The position numbers were made by a program, and so were the translations under genes. Positions 7,530-15,633 of a stretch of DNA of 32,659 nucleotides are shown in pieces. Source of the stretch: an uncultured Collinsella sp. (GTDB lineage: Bacteria; Actinomycetota; Coriobacteriia; Coriobacteriales; Coriobacteriaceae); the NCBI GenBank assembly GCA_938005465.1, contig CALLNU010000027.1, forward strand, positions 1 to 32,659, given 5' to 3'. How positions within the stretch are numbered: the first letter of the stretch is position 1; each line of letters opens with the position of its first letter. Under the pieces are notes generated by a model. That model did not search any database and had not been told where the DNA came from. It saw only the letters and a list, made by a program, of their open reading frames with translations.

Positions 7530-8374
7530 CAGCTAGCAATCAGGGGCAGCGCAGGCACATCGGGCGATTCGACACGGGCGGCAAAACCCGCCTCGGTCAG
7601 CTCGATGACCTCGGTAAACGTTGCGTCGAAGAATTCCTCGGTTAGCAGGCGGTATGGCGGATGGTCGGGATCGCCGGGGTTTTCGCGTACAATCTCGTGC
7701 ATGACGCCGATGGTCTTGAGCACATACTCCTTATGGATGGGATACTGCCCAAAACGCGTCGCCGCAGTATACAGGCGATCGGTCGCGCGCGGAATCGAAA
7801 CAATGCCGAGCGTCTTGCCGAACCAGTCAAAGTCGCCTTGCTTTTTAATGCGGAACTCCTCGCACGGCTTGCCGCCGTGCGCCTCCAGGTACTGATTCAC
7901 GCGCGTATTCCATACGGTATCGGCCACCAGATGCGACCAGACACCCAGTGTCAAATCGAGCAACGACTGCGCCACATCTTCGGACGCAAGCGAGAACTCA
8001 CGAGCGCCGGGACCGACAACCGGCTCAGCATCCCTGTAGCGCTGGGGATAGTGCACGCGATTCAGTCGCTCGCGCTCCTCGACAATCGAGGTCGCGTCAG
8101 CCGGCGTACCAACAGGCGCCCCTTTGAGCAGCGGCGCCACATAGGTGTCCCAAAACTCATGCTCGCGCGGCTTAGGGATAGGCTCGGGCTTTGCAAAGTG
8201 CGTAATGCGGTACGGGATGGGATCGGCGATGCCAGGGACCATATAGCCCACGAAGATATCCGGAACCACACAGCCAAACAAAAAGGCATTGCGGTCGCGC
8301 ACGCTCTTGGCAAGCGCACCGGTGCGCTCCAGCAAACGCTCCGTTTGAGCGATATGAATGTTCCAGCTTGGCAT
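7526..8374 (-). CDS. Zinc-dependent phospholipase C family protein
   Basis: The 282-residue protein matches the zinc-dependent phospholipase C/S1-P1 nuclease fold (PF00882) seen in many Firmicutes and Actinobacteria. It starts 'MPSWNIHIA', where the N-terminal Trp and His are zinc ligands, then has 'GCVVPDI' with a ligand Asp, 'YRITHFA', and 'LGVWSHLVAD' with a His/Asp ligand pair. No signal peptide is visible, so this is the cytoplasmic uncharacterised subgroup rather than a secreted toxin. GGGGGTGG four bases upstream supports the ATG at 8374; an in-frame ATG at 8386 is possible. It lies about 80 bases downstream of the ECF transporter operon on the same strand and could be read through from it. 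Its TAG overlaps the stop of the convergent gene at 7527-7529. The substrate is unknown. Confidence 0.8.
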   Translation of the reverse strand: MPSWNIHIAQTERLLERTGALAKSVRDRNAFLFGCVVPDIFVGYMVPGIADPIPYRITHFAKPEPIPKPREHEFWDTYVAPLLKGAPVGTPADATSIVEERERLNRVHYPQRYRDAEPVVGPGAREFSLASEDVAQSLLDLTLGVWSHLVADTVWNTRVNQYLEAHGGKPCEEFRIKKQGDFDWFGKTLGIVSIPRATDRLYTAATRFGQYPIHKEYVLKTIGVMHEIVRENPGDPDHPPYRLLTEEFFDATFTEVIELTEAGFAARVESPDVPALPLIASC

Positions 8375-8453
8375 AGCCACCCCCATAAAAACCTGGATAA
8401 CTATACCATCACGCCAAAGCCACGCGGGCGGCTACGCACGCTCTACGCAGCAA

Positions 8454-9242
8454 CTAGTCCGTCGCACCGCTTTCAGTTCCATACGACGGCGAAGGTGCCT
8501 CGACCACGTGATGATATCGATCGATATAGATTGCACGGGCACCCAGGCGTCGCACCAAATCCTGGTGATGCGTGCTCATCAAGACCGTCTTACCCGCCGC
8601 GACGTAGGCCAGCAAGAAGTTGACCACGATGTCGCATGAATCCTCGTCGAGCCCATTGGTGGGCTCATCGAGCACTAGGATATCGGGGTTCATCGATACA
8701 ACTGCCGCCAGCGCCACACGCTTCTTTTGCCCGCCCGAGAGCTGATAGGGAGAGGCGTCGGCAAGGTCGGCAACCTGGAACAGCCCCATGGCATCGCGCA
8801 CGCGGCGCTCGAGCTCGTCTGCCGGCAGCCCCATCTGCGCGGGACCAAAAGCAACTTCCTCGCCCACCGTGGCGCAGAACAGCTGGGCATCGGCGTTTTG
8901 GAACACGAAGCCCACGCGCTGGTGGAACTTCTGAGCAGCAGCAGAATCCTTCAGATACGCCGCATCGACCACGTGCCCGTCAAACAGGTATGCCCCTGCG
9001 TCCGCGAGTTCAAGGCCGTTAATAAGACGCATAATCGTCGTCTTGCCGCAGCCGTTGGGACCGAGCAGGGCAACGAGTTCACCACGATCGACCTGCAGCG
9101 ACACGCCATCGACAACCGTATGCCCCGCATAGGAGAACACCACGTCGCGCAGCTCGATGAGCGGAACGACCTCGGCGCCGCCCACACCGTTCGTGCCCGC
9201 CGCACTATTCATATCGATCGTCAAAACGTCGCCCTTCCCCAT
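8454..9242 (-). CDS. cbiO: ECF transporter ATPase subunit (CbiO/NikO type)
   Basis: This ATP-binding subunit powers a group I energy-coupling-factor metal importer at the cytoplasmic face. The 262 residues hold Walker A 'GPNGCGKTT', Q-loop 'FVFQNADAQLF', signature 'LSGGQKKRVALAAV', Walker B 'ILVLDEPTNGLDE' and the switch His in 'MSTHHQDL'. The 'NADAQLF' Q-loop is typical of ECF ATPases. The start at 9242 has GGGGA six bases upstream; an ATG at 9248 is possible. It is the third gene of the operon, 28 bases after the CbiQ stop. Only one ATPase gene is present, as in CbiMNQO/NikMNQO systems, so it should act as a homodimer. The operator upstream of the first gene suggests nickel rather than cobalt. 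Confidence 0.93.
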   Translation of the reverse strand: MGKGDVLTIDMNSAAGTNGVGGAEVVPLIELRDVVFSYAGHTVVDGVSLQVDRGELVALLGPNGCGKTTIMRLINGLELADAGAYLFDGHVVDAAYLKDSAAAQKFHQRVGFVFQNADAQLFCATVGEEVAFGPAQMGLPADELERRVRDAMGLFQVADLADASPYQLSGGQKKRVALAAVVSMNPDILVLDEPTNGLDEDSCDIVVNFLLAYVAAGKTVLMSTHHQDLVRRLGARAIYIDRYHHVVEAPSPSYGTESGATD

Positions 9243-9270
9243 TTGCATCCCCAGTCGGAACCAGCAGCGC

Positions 9271-10107
9271 CTACAGCACGGCGCACAACACTGTCAGCAG
9301 CGCCACGCCGGCCGCATAGGCCGCATCGCGCCAGCCAAACCTGGCGCGCGCGGGAGCCGGATACGCACCGGCAAAGCCGCGGCAAAGCATAGCCTCGTCC
9401 ATCGCGCGGCTGCATTTCATCGCCTTGATAAAGGTCATGCCCATGATACCCGCGATCGAATCGGTACGCGAAAATCCCTCGGGCGCACGGCCAACGCTGC
9501 GCAGCATGACCGATTCGCACAGATCGTGCGCCGTACGACCCAGCACCTCGATGTGCTTGAGCGCCATATCAAACGTAAAGATAACTTCGTCGGGTAGATG
9601 CAGCATCTTGAGCGCCGCCGACATGCGGCTCCACGTGAGGGTCCACGAAGCGCCCAGCACCAGCGACACATTAATGAAGGTCTTGAGCGCAATCTTGAGC
9701 ATGGCGCCCGTAGCGGAAGCACCCAGCAGCAGGGCAGGCAGCGCCAAAACCACTGCGAGCCCCGCGGCGCCAAGCGCCGGCACAAAGGTCGCGCGCAACC
9801 CGCGCGCGGGGCGCACCGCGACCAGCACCAGCGCGATAGCCGCCATCAGCATCAGGTACAGCGGGCTCTGCGTCAGACACACGCACAGGACGCAAACGAA
9901 CATCCCCACCAGGCGCACCGGAGCCGAAACGCAAGAAAGGGCGCGGTCGACCATCGACCCGCCCTCGTGCGCGCCTCCACCCAGGCGAACCCGCTCAAGC
10001 AGGCTCGCCAGGTGCAGGACATTCTTTTGCATCACACGATGCCGAGCCCCCACGGGCTCATATCGCTCCTCGGCCGCAAGCCAGCTAGGCAGCTCGGCTA
10101 TTGCCAT
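9271..10107 (-). CDS. cbiQ: ECF transporter transmembrane coupling subunit (CbiQ/EcfT type)
   Basis: The 278-residue membrane subunit links the ATPase dimer to the metal-binding subunit. Hydrophobic segments cluster at residues about 65-140 and at the C-terminus. The cytoplasmic coupling region contains the Ala-Arg-Gly-like motifs in 'MLRSVGR' and 'AMLCRGF', which insert into the ATPases in this family. I prefer the ATG at 10107; a GTG two codons upstream (10113) is also open. An AAGGAA lies 10 bases before the ATG. The start overlaps the end of cbiM by 23 bases, indicating translational coupling. The family is clear; metal specificity is not set by this subunit. Confidence 0.9.
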   Translation of the reverse strand: MAIAELPSWLAAEERYEPVGARHRVMQKNVLHLASLLERVRLGGGAHEGGSMVDRALSCVSAPVRLVGMFVCVLCVCLTQSPLYLMLMAAIALVLVAVRPARGLRATFVPALGAAGLAVVLALPALLLGASATGAMLKIALKTFINVSLVLGASWTLTWSRMSAALKMLHLPDEVIFTFDMALKHIEVLGRTAHDLCESVMLRSVGRAPEGFSRTDSIAGIMGMTFIKAMKCSRAMDEAMLCRGFAGAYPAPARARFGWRDAAYAAGVALLTVLCAVL

Positions 10108-11170
10108 GAGCACCGCTTTCCTTAACCGTCAGCGAGATCAGGCGGAATGCGATGGTGAGCACCGCCACGCCAATCACGCCGGACAGGATATACATGGCAG
10201 CCTGACCGGCAAAGTCAAGGCCCTGCTCCTCGGAATAGGCCTGCAGATAATCGCCCGTGGGCAGGACATCGGCAAAGGTCGGAGTATCGAGGCCAACCGA
10301 AGTCTGCAGACTGTCGTCACCAGCCTCCTGAACGGCGGTCGCGGCGCCCTCGGCGTCCCACTCGCCCCATGCGTCACCCGTGGCCAGCAGGCCCAGCGGC
10401 GTGGCCACGACAAGCACGGCGACCAGGATGAGCGTGGGGACCAGCGAGGTCTTCTTGGCGGCTGCGCCCTCGGCAGTAAGCTGTCCATCGGCGGCTTCGG
10501 GGCCGACGATAACGCCCGGCGCCGTCTTCTTGATAAAGCCGTAGATCGCGGCAGTCGCCGCGCCCTCGACCACACCGGCTACCAGCATGTGCGGAATCAA
10601 CATGGCCGGAATGGAAACAGACAGCGGGAAGGGGCAGTATAGCGGGGCACCCGAGGCGTTGGTGAAGAGCATCGGCTGAATGCCGAACTCGATGGCAGCG
10701 CACAGGGCAGCCACGCACAAGCCGATCCAGCCGCTCACGATGGCAGAAACCGAAGTGCCCCAGCTCTTGTCGTGCAGGCGGCCGTTGAGCGCACGGAACA
10801 CGATGGCTGCCACAAACGGCAGCACAAATGCCATGTTAAAGCAGTTGACTCCAAAGGACAGGATGCCGCCGTCGCCAAACAGCAGCGCCTGCAGTGCCAG
10901 TGCGACCGAAACCGCAATGGCCGCGGCCTCGGGGCCCAGCAGCAGCGCGATGAGTGCACCGCCGACGGCGTGACCCGTGGTGCCGCCGGGCAGCGGCACG
11001 TTAAACATCATGAGCAAGAAGGAGAACGCAGCGCAGATGCCCAGGAAAGCCATGTGCTCGCGATCGAGCGTGGCGCGTACCTTTTTGATGCAATGGACCC
11101 AAACGGGCACCATCGCCACCGCCATAACGGCATCGGTCTGCGGGGACAGGTAGTTATCTGGAATGTGCAT
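10085..11170 (-). CDS. cbiM: ECF metal-binding subunit, CbiM fused to CbiN-like domain (NikMN type)
   Basis: The 361-residue protein begins 'MHIPDNYLSP'. In CbiM/NikM the N-terminus folds inward and His2 binds the metal; the second conserved His is in 'GGTTGHAVGGAL'. Residues 1-220 form the seven-helix CbiM domain. From about residue 245 a second part follows: a membrane segment ('SLVPTLILVAVLVVATPLGLL'), an acidic ~50-residue outer loop and a last membrane segment ('MYILSGVIGVAVLTIAF'). That is the CbiN/NikN layout, so M and N are fused. It is the first gene of the cbiMQO operon, behind a promoter and a GTGTTAC-N14-GTAACAC operator that match NikR control. Nickel is therefore the favoured substrate. 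No nickel enzyme gene is in the window. Confidence 0.93.
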   Translation of the reverse strand: MHIPDNYLSPQTDAVMAVAMVPVWVHCIKKVRATLDREHMAFLGICAAFSFLLMMFNVPLPGGTTGHAVGGALIALLLGPEAAAIAVSVALALQALLFGDGGILSFGVNCFNMAFVLPFVAAIVFRALNGRLHDKSWGTSVSAIVSGWIGLCVAALCAAIEFGIQPMLFTNASGAPLYCPFPLSVSIPAMLIPHMLVAGVVEGAATAAIYGFIKKTAPGVIVGPEAADGQLTAEGAAAKKTSLVPTLILVAVLVVATPLGLLATGDAWGEWDAEGAATAVQEAGDDSLQTSVGLDTPTFADVLPTGDYLQAYSEEQGLDFAGQAAMYILSGVIGVAVLTIAFRLISLTVKESGAHGNSRAA

Positions 11171-11227
11171 GTACGCCTCCCGGTTATCGGCGCACAGAAT
11201 TGCAACGCCGCTTGAATCACCTTGTCA

Positions 11228-11255
11228 GTGTTACGCATTGTCAGATTCGTAACAC
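11228..11255. promoter_or_regulatory. NikR-type operator of the ECF transporter operon
   Basis: GTGTTAC (11228-11234) and GTAACAC (11249-11255) form a perfect dyad with a 14-base gap; the dyad extends one further G/C pair inward. This is the published NikR consensus (GTGTTAC, 13 or 14 bases, GTAACAC) from deltaproteobacteria such as Geobacter. It lies just downstream of the predicted transcription start and 58 bases before the cbiM start codon, a position suited to repression. Confidence 0.75.
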
Positions 11256-11265
11256 GCCGCGGGCT

Positions 11266-11294
11266 ATCATAGCAAAACGGCGCACTGCCGACAA
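11266..11294 (-). promoter_or_regulatory. Promoter of the cbiMQO (nickel ECF) operon
   Basis: On the minus strand TTGTCG (11294-11289) is followed after 17 bases by TATGAT (11271-11266). The predicted start near 11259 is immediately upstream of the NikR-like operator. Confidence 0.7.
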
Positions 11295-11415
11295 AGCAGC
11301 ACGCCGTTATGTAATGCGCGTGTCATATATGAAGGCTCAACGGTGCCTTATACCGAAAACAGCAGTCACGTAAGACTCGGCGGCAGCCGACGCTGGCCTA
11401 TATCCGGCGCAGGAC

Positions 11416-13869
11416 CTAGCCGCGGACCTCGCCGTTTACGCCCTTGCACACCTTGGTGACGATCTTCTGGTGCGCCTTTTCGACCTCTTCGCTGGTGAGC
11501 GTGTGGTCGTCGGAGCGATACGTAAGCGCAAAGGCCATGGATTTCTTGCCCTTGCCGATGCGGACCGGATCGCGGTAGACATCGAACAGGCGCACGCCCT
11601 CGAGCAGCTTGCCGCCGGCACTCGTAATACGACGCTCAAGATCCTCGCAGGTCACAGTGTTGTCAACCACGATAGCGAGGTCGTGCTCAACGGCCGGGTA
11701 CTGCGAGAACTCACGGTAGTTCTCCTGGTTGCGGGCGCCCTTGATCAGCTTATCCAAGTCGAGCTCAAAGGCGACGACGACCTCGTCAATGCCCATAGCC
11801 TCGCGCGCCTCGGGGTGGATCTCGCCGACCCAACCCAGCACGGTGCCGCCGGACAGGACCTCGGCAGCACGACCCGGCTGCAGGAAGGCATAGCCCTCGC
11901 CCTCGACGGGACGGAAGCGAACCTTCTCGATGCGCAGCTGGGCGAGCAGCTCCTCGACGATGCCCTTGCCAAAGAAGAAACGCAGCTTGCGGTACTTCAT
12001 GCTCCAAGACTGCTCGCTCCACTGGCCCGAGAGCACGCCCGCGACGGACTTGGTCTCCTTGGGCAGGCTGGCGTTCTCGCGGCCATGGAACAGGCTGCCG
12101 ACCTCGTACAGGTGTACGTTGGGCGTACCGTGCGCCTCGTTATAGGCAACGGACTGCAACAGACCCGGCAGCAGCGAGCGGCGCATCTCGGTCTGCTCGG
12201 CCACCAGCGGGTTCATGAGCACCACGGGGCAGCCGCGGCCCTCGGTGGACATGCCGATCTTCTCCAGGTCGCCCGGAGCGGCAAAGCCAAAGGTCGTGGT
12301 CTCGTTGAGGCCGCAGGCGCGCAGGATCTCGCCGACCTTGCGGGTGAGCTTCTGCTCGCGAGTCAGGCCGCCGATGTGGTTCTTGGCAGCCGGGATGGTC
12401 GCCGTCACGCGGCCCATGCCCCACAGGCGCAGGACCTCCTCGATCAGGTCGATCTCGCGCGGCAGGTCGGGGCGGAAGCTCGGCGGGGTAACCATAAAGT
12501 CCTCGCCGTCGCACTCGACGGTGCAGCCCAGACGGGTGAGCGAACGCTCGATAAAGTCGGGCTCGATATCGGCACCGCAAATGGCGTGCACGCGGGCCAG
12601 GCGCAGCTTGATGCTGTCGATGGTCTTGGGCGCGGGGAAAACGTCGACATAGCCGGGAGCAACCTCGCCGCCGGCGATCTCCTCGATCAGCGCGCAGGTA
12701 ACGTTGGCGACATCCACGCAGCCGGTCTCGTCGACCTGGCGCTCAAAGCGAATGGAGGCGTCGGAGATCAGCGACAGATCGCGGCTGGTGTGCGAGGTGC
12801 GACCGGCGTTGAAGCAGGCGCTCTCGACCATCACGTCGACGGTGTCGTCCTCGATCTCGGAATCCATGCCGCCCATTACGCCGGCCAGCGCCACGGGACG
12901 CTCGCCGTCGGTGATGAGGCCCATGCCGGCGTCGAGCGTGCGCTCCTCGCCGTCGAGGGTCGTAAACTTCTCGTCCTGTTGGGCGGCGCGAACCACCACG
13001 CGACGATGGCCATCGCGCTCGGCAAAGGTGTCCAGGTCAAAGGCGTGCAGCGGCTGACCGGTGAGCATCATCACATAGTTGGTGATGTCGACGATGTTGT
13101 TGTGCGGACGCACGCCCAGGGCGTTGAGGCGCTTGACCATCCAGTCGGGCGACGGGCCGACCTTGACGTTGCGCACGATGCGGGCAACGTAGCGGTCGCA
13201 CAGGCCCTCGTCAGCGATCTCGACGGAAAGCTCGTCGTCGGTCGCGCGGCCGGCCTCGGCCTTAATGGCGGGCAGCTCAACGTGGAAATCGCGGTCGAAG
13301 ATGGCGCCGGTCTCGCGGGCCATGCCGATCATGGACAGGCAGTCGGGGCGGTTGGGCGTAATCTCGCAGTCGAGCACGGTATCACTCGAGCCCACGTACT
13401 CGGCAAACGGCATGCCGCAGGGCGTATCCTCGGGCAGGATCATGATGCCGGAGTGGTCGCCGCCCAAGCCGAGCTCGCGCGCGGAGCAGTTCATGCCCAT
13501 GGACACGACGCCGCGAAGCTTGCTCTTCTTGATCTTGACGTCGCCGGGAAGCACGGCGCCAATCATGGCCGTGACGATGTGGTCGCCGGCCTCGAAGTTC
13601 TGCGCGCCGCAGACGATCTGCAGCGGAGCGGGGTTGCCGTCGGCGTCGAGGTTCTTGTCACCCACGTCGACCGAGCACACATACATGTGGTCGCTATCGG
13701 GGTGCGGGGTCTTGGTGAGCACCTTGGCGGTCACCACGTGGTCGAAGGACTCGCCCACGATGTCGATCGCCTCGACCTCGGTGCCGGTACGGATATATTC
13801 GTCCGAAAGGGTCTTGGGATCCTCCGGAATATCGATCATGGTCTTGAGCCAGTCGTAAGAAACACGCAT
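11416..13869 (-). CDS. pheT: Phenylalanine--tRNA ligase beta subunit
   Basis: With PheS it forms the alpha2-beta2 enzyme that charges tRNA-Phe. The 817 residues match the bacterial beta-subunit length. Visible parts are the N-terminal tRNA-binding (EMAP-like) domain at about 40-150 ('HPDSDHMYVCSVDVG', 'KKSKLRGVVSMGMNCSARELGLGGDH'), the B3/B4 editing domain at about 210-400 ('NIVDITNYVMMLTGQPLHAFD'), the B5 domain and catalytic-like core to about 700, and the C-terminal FDX-ACB anticodon-binding domain at about 725-817 ('FSQYPAVEHDLAIVVD'). AAAGGAGAG six bases upstream supports the ATG at 13869. It follows pheS by 184 bases, an unusually wide gap that holds a long imperfect palindrome (13953-14045). 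Expression should depend on the T-box in front of pheS. Confidence 0.97.
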   Translation of the reverse strand: MRVSYDWLKTMIDIPEDPKTLSDEYIRTGTEVEAIDIVGESFDHVVTAKVLTKTPHPDSDHMYVCSVDVGDKNLDADGNPAPLQIVCGAQNFEAGDHIVTAMIGAVLPGDVKIKKSKLRGVVSMGMNCSARELGLGGDHSGIMILPEDTPCGMPFAEYVGSSDTVLDCEITPNRPDCLSMIGMARETGAIFDRDFHVELPAIKAEAGRATDDELSVEIADEGLCDRYVARIVRNVKVGPSPDWMVKRLNALGVRPHNNIVDITNYVMMLTGQPLHAFDLDTFAERDGHRRVVVRAAQQDEKFTTLDGEERTLDAGMGLITDGERPVALAGVMGGMDSEIEDDTVDVMVESACFNAGRTSHTSRDLSLISDASIRFERQVDETGCVDVANVTCALIEEIAGGEVAPGYVDVFPAPKTIDSIKLRLARVHAICGADIEPDFIERSLTRLGCTVECDGEDFMVTPPSFRPDLPREIDLIEEVLRLWGMGRVTATIPAAKNHIGGLTREQKLTRKVGEILRACGLNETTTFGFAAPGDLEKIGMSTEGRGCPVVLMNPLVAEQTEMRRSLLPGLLQSVAYNEAHGTPNVHLYEVGSLFHGRENASLPKETKSVAGVLSGQWSEQSWSMKYRKLRFFFGKGIVEELLAQLRIEKVRFRPVEGEGYAFLQPGRAAEVLSGGTVLGWVGEIHPEAREAMGIDEVVVAFELDLDKLIKGARNQENYREFSQYPAVEHDLAIVVDNTVTCEDLERRITSAGGKLLEGVRLFDVYRDPVRIGKGKKSMAFALTYRSDDHTLTSEEVEKAHQKIVTKVCKGVNGEVRG

Positions 13870-13952
13870 CTAGCTCTCCTTTCATACTGAAAGCCTGCGA
13901 AGAGATGCAGGTGGAAACTTCAACTTTGTGAACATTCCTTACAAAGCGAGGG

Positions 13953-14045
13953 TTGTCCAAGTGCGGCAGATCGGCCCGAAAGAGGAGCGCCGCGTACTTT
14001 GGTACGCAAGCGACGAATGAGCGCCGAGGTGCCGTGCTTGGGCAA
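13953..14045. repeat. Long imperfect palindrome between pheS and pheT
   Basis: The outer arms at 13953-13968 and 14030-14045 are complementary at 14 of 16 positions. The centre is a perfect hairpin, GCGTAC-TTTG-GTACGC (13992-14007). It lies within the 184-base gap inside a two-gene operon, has no T run, and looks like a dispersed intergenic element rather than a terminator. Copy number elsewhere is unknown. Confidence 0.6.
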
Positions 14046-14053
14046 GCCGCAGC

Positions 14054-15130
14054 CTAGAACTGATTCAAGAAGCGCATATCACCCGTCATGAGAGTTCTGA
14101 GGTCGGGCAGGTCGTAGCGCAGTGCCGCGACGCGCTCGGCGCCAATACCAAAGGCGAAGCCGGTGTACTTCTCGGGGTCGATGCCACAGTTGATCAGGAC
14201 GTTGGGGTCGACCATGCCGCAGCCCAGAATCTCGATCCAGCCGCTGTGCTTGCAGAAGTTGCAGCCCTTGCCGCCGCACACGTGGCAGCTCACGTCCACC
14301 TCGCAGGAAGGCTCGGTGAAGGGGAAGAAGTGCGGGCGATAGCGCGTCTTGCGATCCTCACCAAACATGCACTTAACAAAGTAGTCGAGCGTGCCCTTAA
14401 GATCGCCAAAGGTGATACCCTCGTCGACGACCAGGCCCTCGATCTGGTTGAACTGCGGCAGGTGGCAGGCGTCGGCCGTGTCGGGACGATAGACGGTGCC
14501 CGGGCAGATCATGTAGATGGGCGGCTTCTGCGACTCCATGGTGTGGATCTGCACGCCCGAGGTCTGGGTGCGCAGCAGCACGTCGGACTCGCCGTGGGCG
14601 TGAGCCTCGGGGTGCGCGACGCTGCCGGGGTTGTTATCGACCACGTAGAAGGTGTCGCGGGCCGAGCGGCTCGGGTGATCCATGGGGGCGTTGAGCGCGG
14701 TGAAGTTGTAGTAGGAGGTGTCGACCATGGGGCCGGACTCGACGGTGTAGCCGATGCCGCAGAAGATGTCCTCGGCCTCCTCAATGATCTGCTTGATCAG
14801 GTGCTGGTGACCGATCTGCGGACGGATGCCCGGCAGCGTGATGTCGACGGCCTCGTGCTCGAGTGCGTGCTTGAGGGCGGCGGCCTTCATCTCGGTGGTG
14901 CGCTCGTCGAGCATGCCCTCGATCAGCTGGCGCATCTCGTTGGCGCGCTTGCCCATCATGGGACGATCCTCGGGGGCGAGCTTGCCCATCATGCGCATCA
15001 GGCCAGTGATGCGGCCCTTGCGGCCGAGCAGCTCAACGCGCACGGCCTCGAGCTTTGCGGCATCGTCGGCGCCTGCGACGAGCTCCTTGGCCTCTTCCTC
15101 GAGTTTGACCAGATCATCAATCAGACTCAT
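14054..15130 (-). CDS. pheS: Phenylalanine--tRNA ligase alpha subunit
   Basis: This catalytic class II subunit activates phenylalanine with ATP and transfers it to tRNA-Phe. The 358 residues comprise an N-terminal coiled coil (1-85, 'LVKLEEEAKELVAG...'), then the class II core with 'DHPSRSARDTFYV', 'TQTSGVQIHTM', motif 2 region 'PGTVYRPDTADACHLPQFNQIEGLVVDEG' in pieces, and motif 3 'GFAFGIGAERVAALRYDLPDLR'. A zinc-finger-like pair (CHVC and CNFC) precedes 'SGWIEILGCGMV', as in many Gram-positive PheS proteins. The ATG at 15130 has AAGGGA five bases upstream; the open frame extends to 15241 but runs into the T-box terminator. It is first in the pheST operon. Confidence 0.97.
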   Translation of the reverse strand: MSLIDDLVKLEEEAKELVAGADDAAKLEAVRVELLGRKGRITGLMRMMGKLAPEDRPMMGKRANEMRQLIEGMLDERTTEMKAAALKHALEHEAVDITLPGIRPQIGHQHLIKQIIEEAEDIFCGIGYTVESGPMVDTSYYNFTALNAPMDHPSRSARDTFYVVDNNPGSVAHPEAHAHGESDVLLRTQTSGVQIHTMESQKPPIYMICPGTVYRPDTADACHLPQFNQIEGLVVDEGITFGDLKGTLDYFVKCMFGEDRKTRYRPHFFPFTEPSCEVDVSCHVCGGKGCNFCKHSGWIEILGCGMVDPNVLINCGIDPEKYTGFAFGIGAERVAALRYDLPDLRTLMTGDMRFLNQF

Positions 15131-15213
15131 GTCTTCCCTTTCGTCTCTCGCGTATCCGCGCTCCGGGACGGCTGACACCGCCCGATGCTGCGGATGCGCG
15201 GCCCGGTTCGGTA

Positions 15214-15256
15214 ACAAAAAACCGCCCTCGGGCATGTACATTGCCCAAGGACGGTT
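15214..15256 (-). terminator. Regulated terminator of the pheST T-box
   Basis: Stem AACCGTCCTTGGGCA pairs with TGCCCGAGGGCGGTT, with a short loop and then TTTTTTG on the minus strand. It ends about 85 bases before the pheS start. Confidence 0.85.
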
Positions 15257-15500
15257 GAATTCCGCGGTACCACCTTGTTTGACCCGGCGGATGTCTGGCC
15301 CGCCGCGCCCACTCTGCGCCCCTTATCGCGAGGCTCACGGCTTCCCTACTGGGGCTTCGCCGCCGCTGGCCGCGCGCCCGTTGAGGTTGCTGCTCGGGAG
15401 TGAACGCTTGGCCCTTGCCACCGCAGGAAGGCTTGCAGCCCATGACCTTCCCTCTCTTGCCGGCGACGCGGCGGGCAAAACCCTCTCCGTCAACGCATTG
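15214..15500 (-). promoter_or_regulatory. T-box leader of pheST
   Basis: The diagnostic T-box AAGGTGGTACCGCGG lies at 15276-15262 on the minus strand, followed by a terminator at 15256-15214 that the T-box strand can disrupt. Uncharged tRNA-Phe would pair with the T-box and allow read-through. A likely -10, TATCCT (15512-15507), places the RNA start near 15500. A Phe specifier candidate is TTC at 15404-15402, followed by A as is usual; a second TTC sits in a GGAAGG/CCTTCC stem and fits less well. The Stem I boundaries are not certain. Confidence 0.88.
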
Positions 15501-15633
15501 GGCTATAGGATAACACATTTCGCGAGCGCATCGCCGCGTTCCGTTTTGTTCGCGCTGGGTACAAGGCAGGTAGCTGTGCAAATTGGCCGCGCACCCGCCT
15601 GCGGCGCTCGGCCTGCGAGATTAAGGATACGGT

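Noticed and set aside
11470..13890. 806-codon open frame antisense to pheT
   Set aside because: Same mirror effect; no family features, and pheT on the other strand is complete.
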